Positions 36,550 to 44,656 of a stretch of 64,000 bases of DNA are shown piece by piece. Below the pieces are notes generated by a model that did not search any database, was not told where the DNA came from, and saw only the letters and a list, made by a program, of their open reading frames with translations. This stretch comes from Arcobacter defluvii (lineage in GTDB: Bacteria; Campylobacterota; Campylobacteria; Campylobacterales; Arcobacteraceae): NCBI RefSeq assembly GCF_013201725.1, contig NZ_CP053835.1:372001-436000 (forward strand), given 5' to 3'. Numbering within the stretch: position 1 is the first letter of the stretch; the number at the start of each line of letters is the position of its first letter. A program made the position numbers and the translations under genes.

Positions 36550-36584
36550 ATTTTAGTTCCTTAAAAATTAGTTTTTTGATTTTA

Positions 36585-36626
36585 AAAACTGTTAAAAAAA
36601 ATCTTTTGATTTCTTTTAACAGTTTT
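36585..36626 (-). other. Intercistronic hairpin 2 between acnD and prpF
   Basis: A perfect 13-bp stem (AAAACTGTTAAAA at 36585-36597, TTTTAACAGTTTT at 36614-36626) with a 16-base loop, within an operon. Confidence 0.6.
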
Positions 36627-36631
36627 ATATT

Positions 36632-36658
36632 CTAAAAAGCATCAATGATGCTTTTTAG
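36632..36658 (-). other. Intercistronic hairpin 1 just after acnD
   Basis: CTAAAAAGCATCA (36632-36644) is mirrored by TGATGCTTTTTAG (36646-36658). It starts nine bases past the acnD stop. It may be an RNA-stabilising 3' end or a leaky terminator. Confidence 0.65.
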
Positions 36659-36666
36659 ATATTTAA

Positions 36667-39276
36667 TTATTTTGAAGATGCAATAACATCTTTAGCGAAT
36701 TTTTGTAAAATACCACCATTTTTGTAAACTTCAACTTCAGCAGAAGTATCTAATCTACATAAAACTTTGAATTTAACAACTTCACCATTTGCTCTTGTCA
36801 TTACAACAGTTAAATCACATCTTGGAGTAATCTCACCTTCAATATCAAATGTTTCAGAACCATCAATATTATAAGTATGTCTTGTTTCTCCATCTTTGAA
36901 TTGTAATGGTAATACACCCATTCCAACTAAATTAGTTCTGTGAATTCTTTCAATTGATTCAGCAATTAATACTTCAACACCTGCAAGTCTTACACCTTTA
37001 GCTGCCCAGTCTCTTGATGAACCTTGTCCATAGTTAGTTCCAGCAATAATAATTAAAGGTTGTTTTCTATTTGTGTAAGTTTCAATTGCTTCCCACATTC
37101 TAGATTCTTTACCTTCTGGCATAATCATTGTTAATGAACCTTGTTTAACTGTTCCATCTGGATTTTTAACCATTTCGTTAAAAAGTTTTGGATTTGCTAA
37201 TGTAGCTCTTGATGCTGTATGATGATCTCCTCTATGCGTAGCGTAAGAGTTTAAGTCTTCAACAGGTAATCCCATTTTTAAACAATATTCACCAGATGCT
37301 GATGTTGGTAAAATTGCATTTGATGGAGATAAGTGATCCGTTGTAATATTATCTGGGAATACACCTAATGGTCTCATACCTTTTAGTGCTGGCATTTGCA
37401 TATATTCATCTTCCCAATAAGGAGGTTTATTTATATATGTAGATTTTGTATTCCATTTATAGAATGGATCAACTTTAATACCTGCTAATCCATTTCTTGC
37501 GAACATTGGATCATAAATTTTTGCAAACATTTCTGGTTTTACAGCAGAATTAACAACTGCATCAACTTCAGCATCAGTTGGCCATAAATCTTTTAGTTTA
37601 ATATCATTTCCATTTTTATCTTTACCTAAAACACCATTTTCAATATCAAATCTAATAGTTCCTGCTAATGCATATGCAATAACAAGTGCAGGAGATGCTA
37701 AAAATGCTTCTTTTACATAAGGGTGAATTCTTCCATCAAAGTTTCTATTTCCTGATAATACAGCTGTTGTATAAATATTGTTATCAACTGCCTCTTTTTG
37801 GATTTTAGGATCTAATGCACCTGACATACCATTACAAGTAGTACATGCAAATCCAACAATACCAAATCCTAATTTTTCTAATTCAGGTAATAATCCAGCC
37901 TCTTTTAAATAAAGTTCTGCAACTTTTGAACCTGGTGCTAAAGAAGATTTAACCCATGGTTTTCTAGTTAATCCAAGCTCATTTGCTTTTTTTGCAAGTA
38001 AACCAGCAGCAACAACATTTCTAGGATTTGAAGTATTTGTACAAGATGTAATTGCAGCAATTAAAATAGCACCATCTGGCATTTTATCACCATCAATTTT
38101 GAAATCTTTGATAATTCCTTCAGCTTTTAATGTTGAAGTTGGAACTAATTTATGTGGTTTAGAAGGACCAGCTAAACTTCTTGTAACAGATGTTAAATCA
38201 AATTTTAAAGTTCTTGCATATGTAGCTTGCTCAAATGCATCTGCCCATAAACCATTTGCTTTAGCATAAGTTTCAACTAATTTAATTTGTTCAGGACTTC
38301 TACCAGTTACTCTTAAGTAATCAATAGTTTGTTCATCAATTGCAAACATTCCCGCACTAGCACCGTATTCAGGAGTCATATTAGCAATAGTAGCTCTATC
38401 ACCTAAATTAAGGTATTTAATACCAGGTCCAAAGAATTCTAAGTAAGCAGAAATTACGTTGTTTTCTCTTAAAAAAGAAGTTAAAGATAATGCAATATCT
38501 GTTGCTGTAATACCTTCAGCTCTTGTTCCAACAATTTCAACACCGATAATTTCAGGAACTCTCATATAAGAAGGATTTCCTAACATTACATTTTCAGCTT
38601 CTAATCCACCAACACCAACAGCGATAACTCCAAGTGCATCAACGTGAGGAGTATGTGAATCTGTTCCTACTAATGTATCTGGACTTGCTATACCATTAAT
38701 GTTGTGAATAACTGGAGACATTTTTTCAAGGTTGATTTGGTGCATAATTCCATTACCTGGAGGAATAACGTCAACATTATTAAATGCTTCTTTAGTCCAG
38801 TTAATAAAGTGGAATCTATCTGCATTTCTTCTATCTTCAATATCTCTATTTTTTTGGAATGCATCTGGATCATATCCACCACACTCAACTGCTAATGAGT
38901 GGTCAACAATTAATTGAGTAGGAACAACAGGATTAACTTTATCAGGATTTCCACCTTTTGATGCTACTGCTTCTCTAAGACCTGCTAAGTCAACAAATGC
39001 TGTTAATCCTAGAATATCATGACAGATTACTCTTGATGGATACCAAGGGAAATCTTTATCAGTTCTTTTTTCAATTAATTGAATAAGTGAATCTTTTAAA
39101 TCTTCACTTGGACATTTTCTTATTAAGTTTTCAGCTAAAACTCTTGATGTATAGTTAAGTTTTGCAAAAGAACCTGGAGTAATGTCTTCAACAGCACTTT
39201 TTACATCATAATATTTAACATCTAAACCATCTAGTTGTTTAAGATATTTTTCGTTTGTCATTGTTTTTATATCCAT
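36667..39276 (-). CDS. acnD: 2-methylcitrate dehydratase, Fe-S dependent (AcnD)
   Basis: AcnD is the aconitase-like enzyme that dehydrates 2-methylcitrate in the cofactor-requiring version of the cycle. The 869-residue protein shows aconitase motifs: GTDSHTPHVDALGVI, AAITSCTNTSNPRN with the first cluster cysteine, GFACTTCNGMSG with the other two, and GTNYGQGSSRDWAAKG. Placement between prpC and prpF distinguishes it from general aconitases AcnA/AcnB. It has its own GAGAA-type ribosome-binding region. Confidence 0.95.
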   Translation of the reverse strand: MDIKTMTNEKYLKQLDGLDVKYYDVKSAVEDITPGSFAKLNYTSRVLAENLIRKCPSEDLKDSLIQLIEKRTDKDFPWYPSRVICHDILGLTAFVDLAGLREAVASKGGNPDKVNPVVPTQLIVDHSLAVECGGYDPDAFQKNRDIEDRRNADRFHFINWTKEAFNNVDVIPPGNGIMHQINLEKMSPVIHNINGIASPDTLVGTDSHTPHVDALGVIAVGVGGLEAENVMLGNPSYMRVPEIIGVEIVGTRAEGITATDIALSLTSFLRENNVISAYLEFFGPGIKYLNLGDRATIANMTPEYGASAGMFAIDEQTIDYLRVTGRSPEQIKLVETYAKANGLWADAFEQATYARTLKFDLTSVTRSLAGPSKPHKLVPTSTLKAEGIIKDFKIDGDKMPDGAILIAAITSCTNTSNPRNVVAAGLLAKKANELGLTRKPWVKSSLAPGSKVAELYLKEAGLLPELEKLGFGIVGFACTTCNGMSGALDPKIQKEAVDNNIYTTAVLSGNRNFDGRIHPYVKEAFLASPALVIAYALAGTIRFDIENGVLGKDKNGNDIKLKDLWPTDAEVDAVVNSAVKPEMFAKIYDPMFARNGLAGIKVDPFYKWNTKSTYINKPPYWEDEYMQMPALKGMRPLGVFPDNITTDHLSPSNAILPTSASGEYCLKMGLPVEDLNSYATHRGDHHTASRATLANPKLFNEMVKNPDGTVKQGSLTMIMPEGKESRMWEAIETYTNRKQPLIIIAGTNYGQGSSRDWAAKGVRLAGVEVLIAESIERIHRTNLVGMGVLPLQFKDGETRHTYNIDGSETFDIEGEITPRCDLTVVMTRANGEVVKFKVLCRLDTSAEVEVYKNGGILQKFAKDVIASSK

Positions 39277-39326
39277 ATTTTGAAGTTTATTATTGAGAAT
39301 TTGGAATATTTAATATTCACCAGTTT

Positions 39327-39353
39327 TTTAAGTTAGCAAAAAGCTAACTTAAA
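39327..39353 (-). other. Intercistronic hairpin between prpC and acnD
   Basis: An 11-bp stem TTTAAGTTAGC (39327-39337) with GCTAACTTAAA (39343-39353) and a loop of five A lies in the 90-base gap. Confidence 0.6.
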
Positions 39354-39366
39354 TTTGAAAATAAAA

Positions 39367-40476
39367 TTATTTTCTATCTTCTAAAGAAACAAATGCTCTT
39401 GGCTCAGGTCCAGTATATTCAGAACTTGGTCTGATAATTCTGTTATTTGCTCTTTGTTCAAATGCATGAGCTGCCCATCCAGCTGCTCTTGACATAATGA
39501 ATAAAGGTGTATAGTATAATCTTTCGATTTCCATATAGTGGTAAATTAATCCACCAAAGAAGTCGATATTATCTGGTAAACCTTTATCAGCTTTTACTTT
39601 GTCTCTAATTGCTTTTGCAATATCAAATAGTTTTGGATCAGAAGTTTCTAATTCTCTTAATTCTGAAGCTAATTCAAAACCTACTGGAGATCTTGGGTCT
39701 AAGTTTCTATAAACTCTATGTCCAAATCCCATGATTTTTTCTTTTTTTGCAAATAATTCATCAACTGATTTTAATGCGTGTTCAACATTATCAAATTGTA
39801 ATACAAATTTGATAGCAACTTCGTTAGCTCCACCATGTAAGTGACCTTTTAAAGTTCCAATTCCAGTTGTCATACAAGAATAAATATCTGATAATGTAGA
39901 AGCTGTAATTCTATTTGCAAATGTAGAAGCATTAAATTCATGCTCTGCATATAAAGTTAACATTGCATTCATAGCTTTAACTTCAACTGCTTTTGGTTTA
40001 GTTTCTTTTAATCTTTCTAAGATATAACCAGCAATTGTAGTTTCTTCAGAAATTAAATCAATTTCTTTACCATGTTTATGCCAGTGATGCCAGTAAACTA
40101 AAAATGATGGGAATGCACCTAATAATCTAATGATTTTTGCCATTTGATCAGAAAAATCTTCTGCTTCTGGTTCAACACAACCTAAAGCAGAAGTTGCAGT
40201 TTTCATAACATCCATTGGATGAGAAGAAGCTGGAATTGATTTTAATACGTTTTTAACGCTAATTGGTAATTCTCTTCCTGCAATAATTTTTCTTCTGAAG
40301 TCTTTTAATTGTGCTTTATTTGGTAATTCACCAACTAATAATAAGTATGCAACTTCTTCAAAATCTGCTTTTAAAGCTAAATCTGCAATATCATATCCTC
40401 TATAATTAAGTCCATTTCCTAATCCACAAGTACAAATTGCTGAAGTTCCAGCTGTAACACCTGCTAATCCACCCAT
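39367..40476 (-). CDS. prpC: 2-methylcitrate synthase
   Basis: PrpC condenses propionyl-CoA with oxaloacetate. The 369-residue citrate synthase-fold protein shows NYRGYDIADLA, the active-site histidine in LKGHLHGGANEVA, the second in MGFGHRVYRNLDPRS, and PDNIDFFGGLIYH with the aspartate region nearby. Its short form and position between prpB and acnD support methylcitrate rather than citrate synthase. GGAG is 5 bases upstream of the ATG. Confidence 0.94.
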   Translation of the reverse strand: MGGLAGVTAGTSAICTCGLGNGLNYRGYDIADLALKADFEEVAYLLLVGELPNKAQLKDFRRKIIAGRELPISVKNVLKSIPASSHPMDVMKTATSALGCVEPEAEDFSDQMAKIIRLLGAFPSFLVYWHHWHKHGKEIDLISEETTIAGYILERLKETKPKAVEVKAMNAMLTLYAEHEFNASTFANRITASTLSDIYSCMTTGIGTLKGHLHGGANEVAIKFVLQFDNVEHALKSVDELFAKKEKIMGFGHRVYRNLDPRSPVGFELASELRELETSDPKLFDIAKAIRDKVKADKGLPDNIDFFGGLIYHYMEIERLYYTPLFIMSRAAGWAAHAFEQRANNRIIRPSSEYTGPEPRAFVSLEDRK

Positions 40477-40515
40477 ATTTTCTCCTTAGTTTTATTTATT
40501 CAAATTTTATTTTAA

Positions 40516-40539
40516 GTAAAGCTAATTATTTAGCTTTAC
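40516..40539 (-). other. Hairpin at the prpB-prpC junction
   Basis: A 9-bp stem GTAAAGCTA (40516-40524) with TAGCTTTAC (40531-40539) contains the prpB stop codon in its loop region. Confidence 0.45.
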
Positions 40540-41410
40540 CTTTTGAAAATAATTCATCCATTTTTTGCTCATAAGCATGGTAATTTAACATATCGTATAA
40601 TTCCATTCTTGTTTGCATTGTTCCTAGAACACCTTCTTGTGTACCTTTTTCTTTTAATTCTTGATATACAGTTAAAGCAGCTTTATTCATCGCTCTGAAT
40701 GCTGATAATGGATATAGAACCATTGAAATACCAACTGAAGCTAATTCTTCTGTTGTAAACATTGGAGTTGCACCAAATTCAGTAATATTTGCTAATACTG
40801 GAACTTTGATTACATCTGTAAATTCTTTATATTCTTTTAAAGTGTGAATTGCTTCAGCAAAAATCATATCTGCACCAGCTTCAACATAAGCTTTTGCTCT
40901 ATCAATTGCAGCTTGTTGACCTTCACTTGCGTGAGCATCTGTTCTAGCAATAATTACAAACTCAGGGTCAAGTTGCATTTTAGCATCTACAGCAGCTCTA
41001 ATTCTATCGCACATTTCTTCTGTTGAAACTAATTCTTTATTTGGTCTGTGACCACATCTTTTAGCAGCAACTTGATCTTCAATATGAAGTCCAGCAGCAC
41101 CATATCTGATGAATTCTTTAACAGTTCTTGCAATATTAAATGCATGTCCCCAACCAGTATCAGCATCCACGATTAATGGTGTATCACAAATAGAAGTAAT
41201 TCTTCTAATATCAATACATACATCTTCTAACATTGTCATACCTAAGTCTGGTAAACCATAAGAAGCGTTTGCAATACCTCCACCTGATAAATAGATAGCT
41301 TTGTGTCCAGCTCTTGTAGCTTGTAATGCTTGATAAGCATTAATTGTTCCTACGATTTGTAAAGGAGACTCTTCTTTTAAGGCTTCTCTAAATTTTTTTC
41401 CTGCGCTCAT
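40526..41410 (-). CDS. prpB: 2-methylisocitrate lyase
   Basis: PrpB splits 2-methylisocitrate into pyruvate and succinate, the last step of the cycle. The 294-residue protein of the isocitrate lyase superfamily has [43 protein letters not shown] with the catalytic cysteine, and [13 protein letters not shown] start it at the ATG at 41410 (MSAGKKFRE), because AAAGGA lies five bases before it; an ATG two codons upstream overlaps that element. It is the first gene of the operon, divergent from an HTH regulator. Confidence 0.96.
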   Translation of the reverse strand: MSAGKKFREALKEESPLQIVGTINAYQALQATRAGHKAIYLSGGGIANASYGLPDLGMTMLEDVCIDIRRITSICDTPLIVDADTGWGHAFNIARTVKEFIRYGAAGLHIEDQVAAKRCGHRPNKELVSTEEMCDRIRAAVDAKMQLDPEFVIIARTDAHASEGQQAAIDRAKAYVEAGADMIFAEAIHTLKEYKEFTDVIKVPVLANITEFGATPMFTTEELASVGISMVLYPLSAFRAMNKAALTVYQELKEKGTQEGVLGTMQTRMELYDMLNYHAYEQKMDELFSKGKAK

Positions 41411-41439
41411 ACACATCCTTTAAATTTAAGTTGACTGTC

Positions 41440-41445
41440 ATTATA
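41440..41445 (-). promoter_or_regulatory. -10 element of the prpBC-acnD-prpF operon
   Basis: On the minus strand TATAAT at 41445-41440 lies about 30 bases before the prpB start. A TTGAAT element further upstream is too close (12 bases) for a standard -35, so activation by a regulator is plausible. Confidence 0.5.
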
Positions 41446-41528
41446 CATAATTTAGACATTCAAGTAGTGTATTATTTTTGAAACAGAAAATACAATTTCT
41501 TTTAAAAATATAGTCAAATGTACAAAAG

Positions 41529-41556
41529 TTGCTTTTTTTATAAAAAATGGTACAAT
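41529..41556 (+). promoter_or_regulatory. Probable promoter of the divergent regulator gene
   Basis: TTGCTT (41529-41534) and TACAAT (41551-41556) are spaced by 16 bases, about 28 bases before the regulator ATG. TACAA words recur at 41491, 41521 and 41551, exactly 30 bases apart, and may be regulator contacts. Confidence 0.45.
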
Positions 41557-41584
41557 AATACAAATATTAAATATAAGGTTTACT

Positions 41585-42562
41585 ATGAATTATAAAAATT
41601 CAATTGAAAAATTTATAGAAATTTTTAAAAGATCAAACTTAAGTATTTCTAAATTTGCTTCTATGATAAATAAAGATAGAAGGACTGTAACATCGTGGAT
41701 TGATAATGTTACAGATATAGAACCAAATAAAGATATAAAAGAAAAAATTTGTCAAATTTTTAGGTATCCTGATTATATTTGGGAAGAGGGGTGTAATGGT
41801 GAAGAGTTCTTAAAATCAATTACACAAATACCACAAAAAGAAGTAAGAATTATAGATGAAGATTATTATGGAAGATTAAAATACATTATGGAAATGGAAA
41901 AAAATAGAAGATTTGTTATTCAAGCACAATTTCCAGGACCAATGTACAGAGATTCTGCTGTACAAAAAGTGTACAAATCAACAACTAGCACAGAGATTGA
42001 AGAGTTAAAACAAGCAAGAATTGATCAAATGTTAAGATATGATTATGACACAACTGAATGGTATTCTATTAAATCAATATTATCTTTTTGTTTTGCAATT
42101 ATTGGAAATTTTTATACTAAAGAAGAAAAGATAAAAATTTTAGAATTGATTTATGAACTTTTTAATAATAACTATAATAAAAAACTTTTTTTATTTGATT
42201 CTTACTCAAGAAAAATTTATGGAATGGAAACAACATATATTTCAATAAATGTAAAACAAAAAGTATTATTCTTTAAATCACCAATTGAATCAGTTTTTAT
42301 TGAAATTAGAAATAAATCTTTAGTTGAAAGAATGCATAAGTATTATAGTTCTCCTATTGAGGCTCCTTCTCACGTAAATTTTTTAGAATCAGTTAAAATT
42401 ATAAAAATATTACAAGATGCTTTGAAATATGGTAATGACATAAAACAAGCATATGAAACAATAAATCGTGAAACAAATTATGGTGAACTTTTTTATAATA
42501 ATCTTAGTGTTGATTTACAAAAAGAAGTAACTCCACCAAAAGCAGGTCAAAGAAGAAATTAA
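41585..42562 (+). CDS. HTH regulator divergent from the methylcitrate operon
   Basis: I do not recognise a named family. The 325-residue protein starts with a helix-turn-helix of the lambda-repressor type (SISKFASMINKDRRTVTSWI, about residues 19-38), followed by a region of about 270 residues with no motif I know: an aromatic and charged core including VIQAQFPGPMYRDSAVQKVY and a FFKSPIESVFIEIRN segment that looks like a ligand-binding strand pair. It is not the sigma-54 activator PrpR, since no AAA+ motif is present. Its divergent position suggests control of the prp operon. It is followed after 9 bases by a 2-hydroxyacid dehydrogenase. Confidence 0.7.
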   Translation: MNYKNSIEKFIEIFKRSNLSISKFASMINKDRRTVTSWIDNVTDIEPNKDIKEKICQIFRYPDYIWEEGCNGEEFLKSITQIPQKEVRIIDEDYYGRLKYIMEMEKNRRFVIQAQFPGPMYRDSAVQKVYKSTTSTEIEELKQARIDQMLRYDYDTTEWYSIKSILSFCFAIIGNFYTKEEKIKILELIYELFNNNYNKKLFLFDSYSRKIYGMETTYISINVKQKVLFFKSPIESVFIEIRNKSLVERMHKYYSSPIEAPSHVNFLESVKIIKILQDALKYGNDIKQAYETINRETNYGELFYNNLSVDLQKEVTPPKAGQRRN

Positions 42563-42571
42563 AGGATAAAT

Positions 42572-43498
42572 ATGAAAATAGTAATTTTAGATAGAGCAAC
42601 TTTAGGATTTGATATTGATGTATCAATTTTTGAAAAATATGGAGAAGTTACTTCTTATGATGTAACAAAAAACGAAAAAACGAAAGAAAGAATAAAAGAT
42701 GCAGATATTGTTCTTACTAATAAAGTTGTTATTGGTAAAGATGAAATGGATGATTCAAATGTAAAACTTATTTGTATAACTGCAACAGGAACAAATAATG
42801 TAGATTTAGTTTATGCAAAAGAAAAAGGAATAGAAGTGAAAAATGTGGCTGGATATTCAACTTCAAGTGTTGTTCAAGTTGCTTTTTCTATGATTTTTTA
42901 TTTTGTTCAAAAATTAAATTATTACAAAACTTATGTAGATGAGGGAAAATGGCAAAAATCAAAAATTTTTACTCATATAGATAAACCATTTTATGAACTT
43001 GATAAAAAAAGAGTTGGAGTTATAGGACTTGGTGAAATAGGACGAAATTTAGCAAAAAAATCACGAGCTTTTGATTGTGAAGTAGTTTATTATTCAACAA
43101 GTGGAAAAAACGCTAATAGTGAATATAAACAAGTAAGTCTTGATGAGTTACTAAAAACAAGTGATATTATCTCTATTCATGCACCATTAAATGAAAATAC
43201 AAAAGATTTATTAAATTATGAAAATATGAAAAATATGAAAAAAGGTGCAATTTTACTAAATCTTGGTCGTGGTGGAATTATCAATGAAAATGATTTGGCA
43301 AAACTTATAGATGAAAAAGAGATTTATTGTGGGATTGATGTTGTAAATAAAGAACCAATTGAAGAGTCAAATCCACTTTTAAAAGTTAAAAATAAAGATA
43401 GACTTTTATTAACTCCACATATTGGTTGGGCAAGTATTGAAGCTAGAACAAGACTTGTAGAAATGGTTGCTCAAAATATAGAAGAGTTTATTTTCTAA
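42572..43498 (+). CDS. D-2-hydroxyacid dehydrogenase (NAD-dependent)
   Basis: A 308-residue dehydrogenase of the D-isomer-specific family. The Rossmann fold has GVIGLGEIGRNLAKK. Catalytic residues fall in NLGRGGIINEND (arginine), KEPIEESNPLL (glutamate) and TPHIGWASIEAR (histidine). Substrates could be hydroxypyruvate, glycerate or lactate-like acids; sequence alone does not decide. The 9-base spacing after the HTH regulator suggests co-transcription. Its 3' end overlaps a minus-strand small gene by 11 bases. Confidence 0.88.
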   Translation: MKIVILDRATLGFDIDVSIFEKYGEVTSYDVTKNEKTKERIKDADIVLTNKVVIGKDEMDDSNVKLICITATGTNNVDLVYAKEKGIEVKNVAGYSTSSVVQVAFSMIFYFVQKLNYYKTYVDEGKWQKSKIFTHIDKPFYELDKKRVGVIGLGEIGRNLAKKSRAFDCEVVYYSTSGKNANSEYKQVSLDELLKTSDIISIHAPLNENTKDLLNYENMKNMKKGAILLNLGRGGIINENDLAKLIDEKEIYCGIDVVNKEPIEESNPLLKVKNKDRLLLTPHIGWASIEARTRLVEMVAQNIEEFIF

Positions 43499-43619
43499 AG
43501 AAAAATCTGAAAAGTTTTTGAAAAAAAGATAATCTCTTTTTTTCAATCTTTTCTTTTACTTCTTTTGATAACTCTTCTAAATTTCTTGGTTCATAAAGGT
43601 GTTTTTTTGATATTTCCAT
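43488..43619 (-). CDS. Small basic protein coupled to the motor pair (43 residues)
   Basis: This gene was found by reading the minus strand. The ATG at 43619-43617 shares its first base with the stop of the MotB-like gene (TAATG), so it is probably translationally coupled. It encodes 43 residues starting MEISKKHLYEPRNLEEL and ending in a lysine-rich amphipathic or membrane-associated tail with five phenylalanines (SFFQKLFRFFFRK). The stop lies 11 bases inside the convergent dehydrogenase gene. I recognise no family. The charged front and Phe-rich basic end suggest a peripheral membrane or regulatory partner of the motor proteins. Confidence 0.6.
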   Translation of the reverse strand: MEISKKHLYEPRNLEELSKEVKEKIEKKRLSFFQKLFRFFFRK

Positions 43620-44650
43620 TATTTCTTCTCACCTAAATAGTTTTGAATTTCTCTTATAGCTTCTTCATTTTTTATTGTAAATTTAATCTCTATTCTTCTT
43701 GAGGCATCTTTATCTTCAACACCATTTTTATCTAAAATTAAATCAGATGATGAACGCCCACTAGAATTTACATAAGTTGATAAAAGATTTTTATCTATGA
43801 TATTAGAATCATATAAAAACTGCATAACTGCATGTGCTCTTTGTTGAGATAATGAAAGATTTGAAAGATATGTTCCATCACTATTAGTATGTCCTTCAAT
43901 AGTGATACTTTCAATATATTTTTTCATCTCTTTATCACCAAGTAAAGTATTCAAATATTTTTTCAAAGTATTACTTAACTCTTTTTTTGCATTTTCTTTT
44001 AAAATATAAGAGTTTTGGTCAAATAAAATATTTGAAGAGAATTTTATAGCTCCACTTTTTTCATCAATATTTATTGATTTTCCTAGTTTCTCTTTTAGTT
44101 TTGCAATAACTGTTAATTTTATACCTGTTAAGTTTTTGATTTTTAATTTTGCTATATCAAACTCTTCAACCATTTTTTGATGAATTTGTGTTTGAACTAA
44201 TAACTTATCAGCAAGCATAGTTAATTCTTCATCTTTTAAACTTATCATATTTGTTTTTTCAGTTAATTCTGCTGATAATTTTTCATTTTTATCTTTTTCA
44301 TCTTTTACATTTAATTCATACTCTAAAAGTAAAGCTTTTAATTTTTCTATTTCTGCAAGATTTAAAGAGATTTTATTATCTTTATCTTTTAGTTCAGATG
44401 CTGCTTTATCTAAATCACTTTTTGTTGTTTCATATAGATTTTTTGCTTTTGCCAATTCATAAAAAAGTTTAGATTTTGCCTCTTCACTTGAGTTTAAAGC
44501 TGCTTTTTCTTTTTCTAAATTACTTTGTGTATAAACATATTTTATTACAATAGCTCCAATTACTAAGATGAATACAAAAAGTAATCCAGCCATCAAATCA
44601 GCATAAGATATCCAAAAGTTTTCATCATTTTTTTGCTCTTTATTGTACAT
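43619..44650 (-). CDS. MotB/OmpA-like motor stator protein
   Basis: A 343-residue inner-membrane protein with the layout of MotB/ZorB/TolR-type partners of rotary stators. The N-terminal membrane segment has the proton-carrying aspartate D18 in WISYADLMAGLLFVFILV. A coiled coil of about 100-120 residues follows (lysine and glutamate heptads, about 45-165). The C-terminal OmpA-like domain (about 205-335) shows IEGHTNSDGTYLSNLSLSQQRA and DASRRIEIKF for peptidoglycan binding. The long coil between membrane and OmpA domain is larger than in flagellar MotB. The MotA-like gene lies 6 bases upstream, and a 43-residue gene is coupled downstream. Confidence 0.88.
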   Translation of the reverse strand: MYNKEQKNDENFWISYADLMAGLLFVFILVIGAIVIKYVYTQSNLEKEKAALNSSEEAKSKLFYELAKAKNLYETTKSDLDKAASELKDKDNKISLNLAEIEKLKALLLEYELNVKDEKDKNEKLSAELTEKTNMISLKDEELTMLADKLLVQTQIHQKMVEEFDIAKLKIKNLTGIKLTVIAKLKEKLGKSINIDEKSGAIKFSSNILFDQNSYILKENAKKELSNTLKKYLNTLLGDKEMKKYIESITIEGHTNSDGTYLSNLSLSQQRAHAVMQFLYDSNIIDKNLLSTYVNSSGRSSSDLILDKNGVEDKDASRRIEIKFTIKNEEAIREIQNYLGEKK

Positions 44651-44656
44651 TTTTTA

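Noticed and set aside
41414-41416. Upstream ATG of prpB giving a two-residue-longer protein
   Set aside because: This ATG overlaps the AAAGGA ribosome-binding element; the ATG at 41410 has better spacing.
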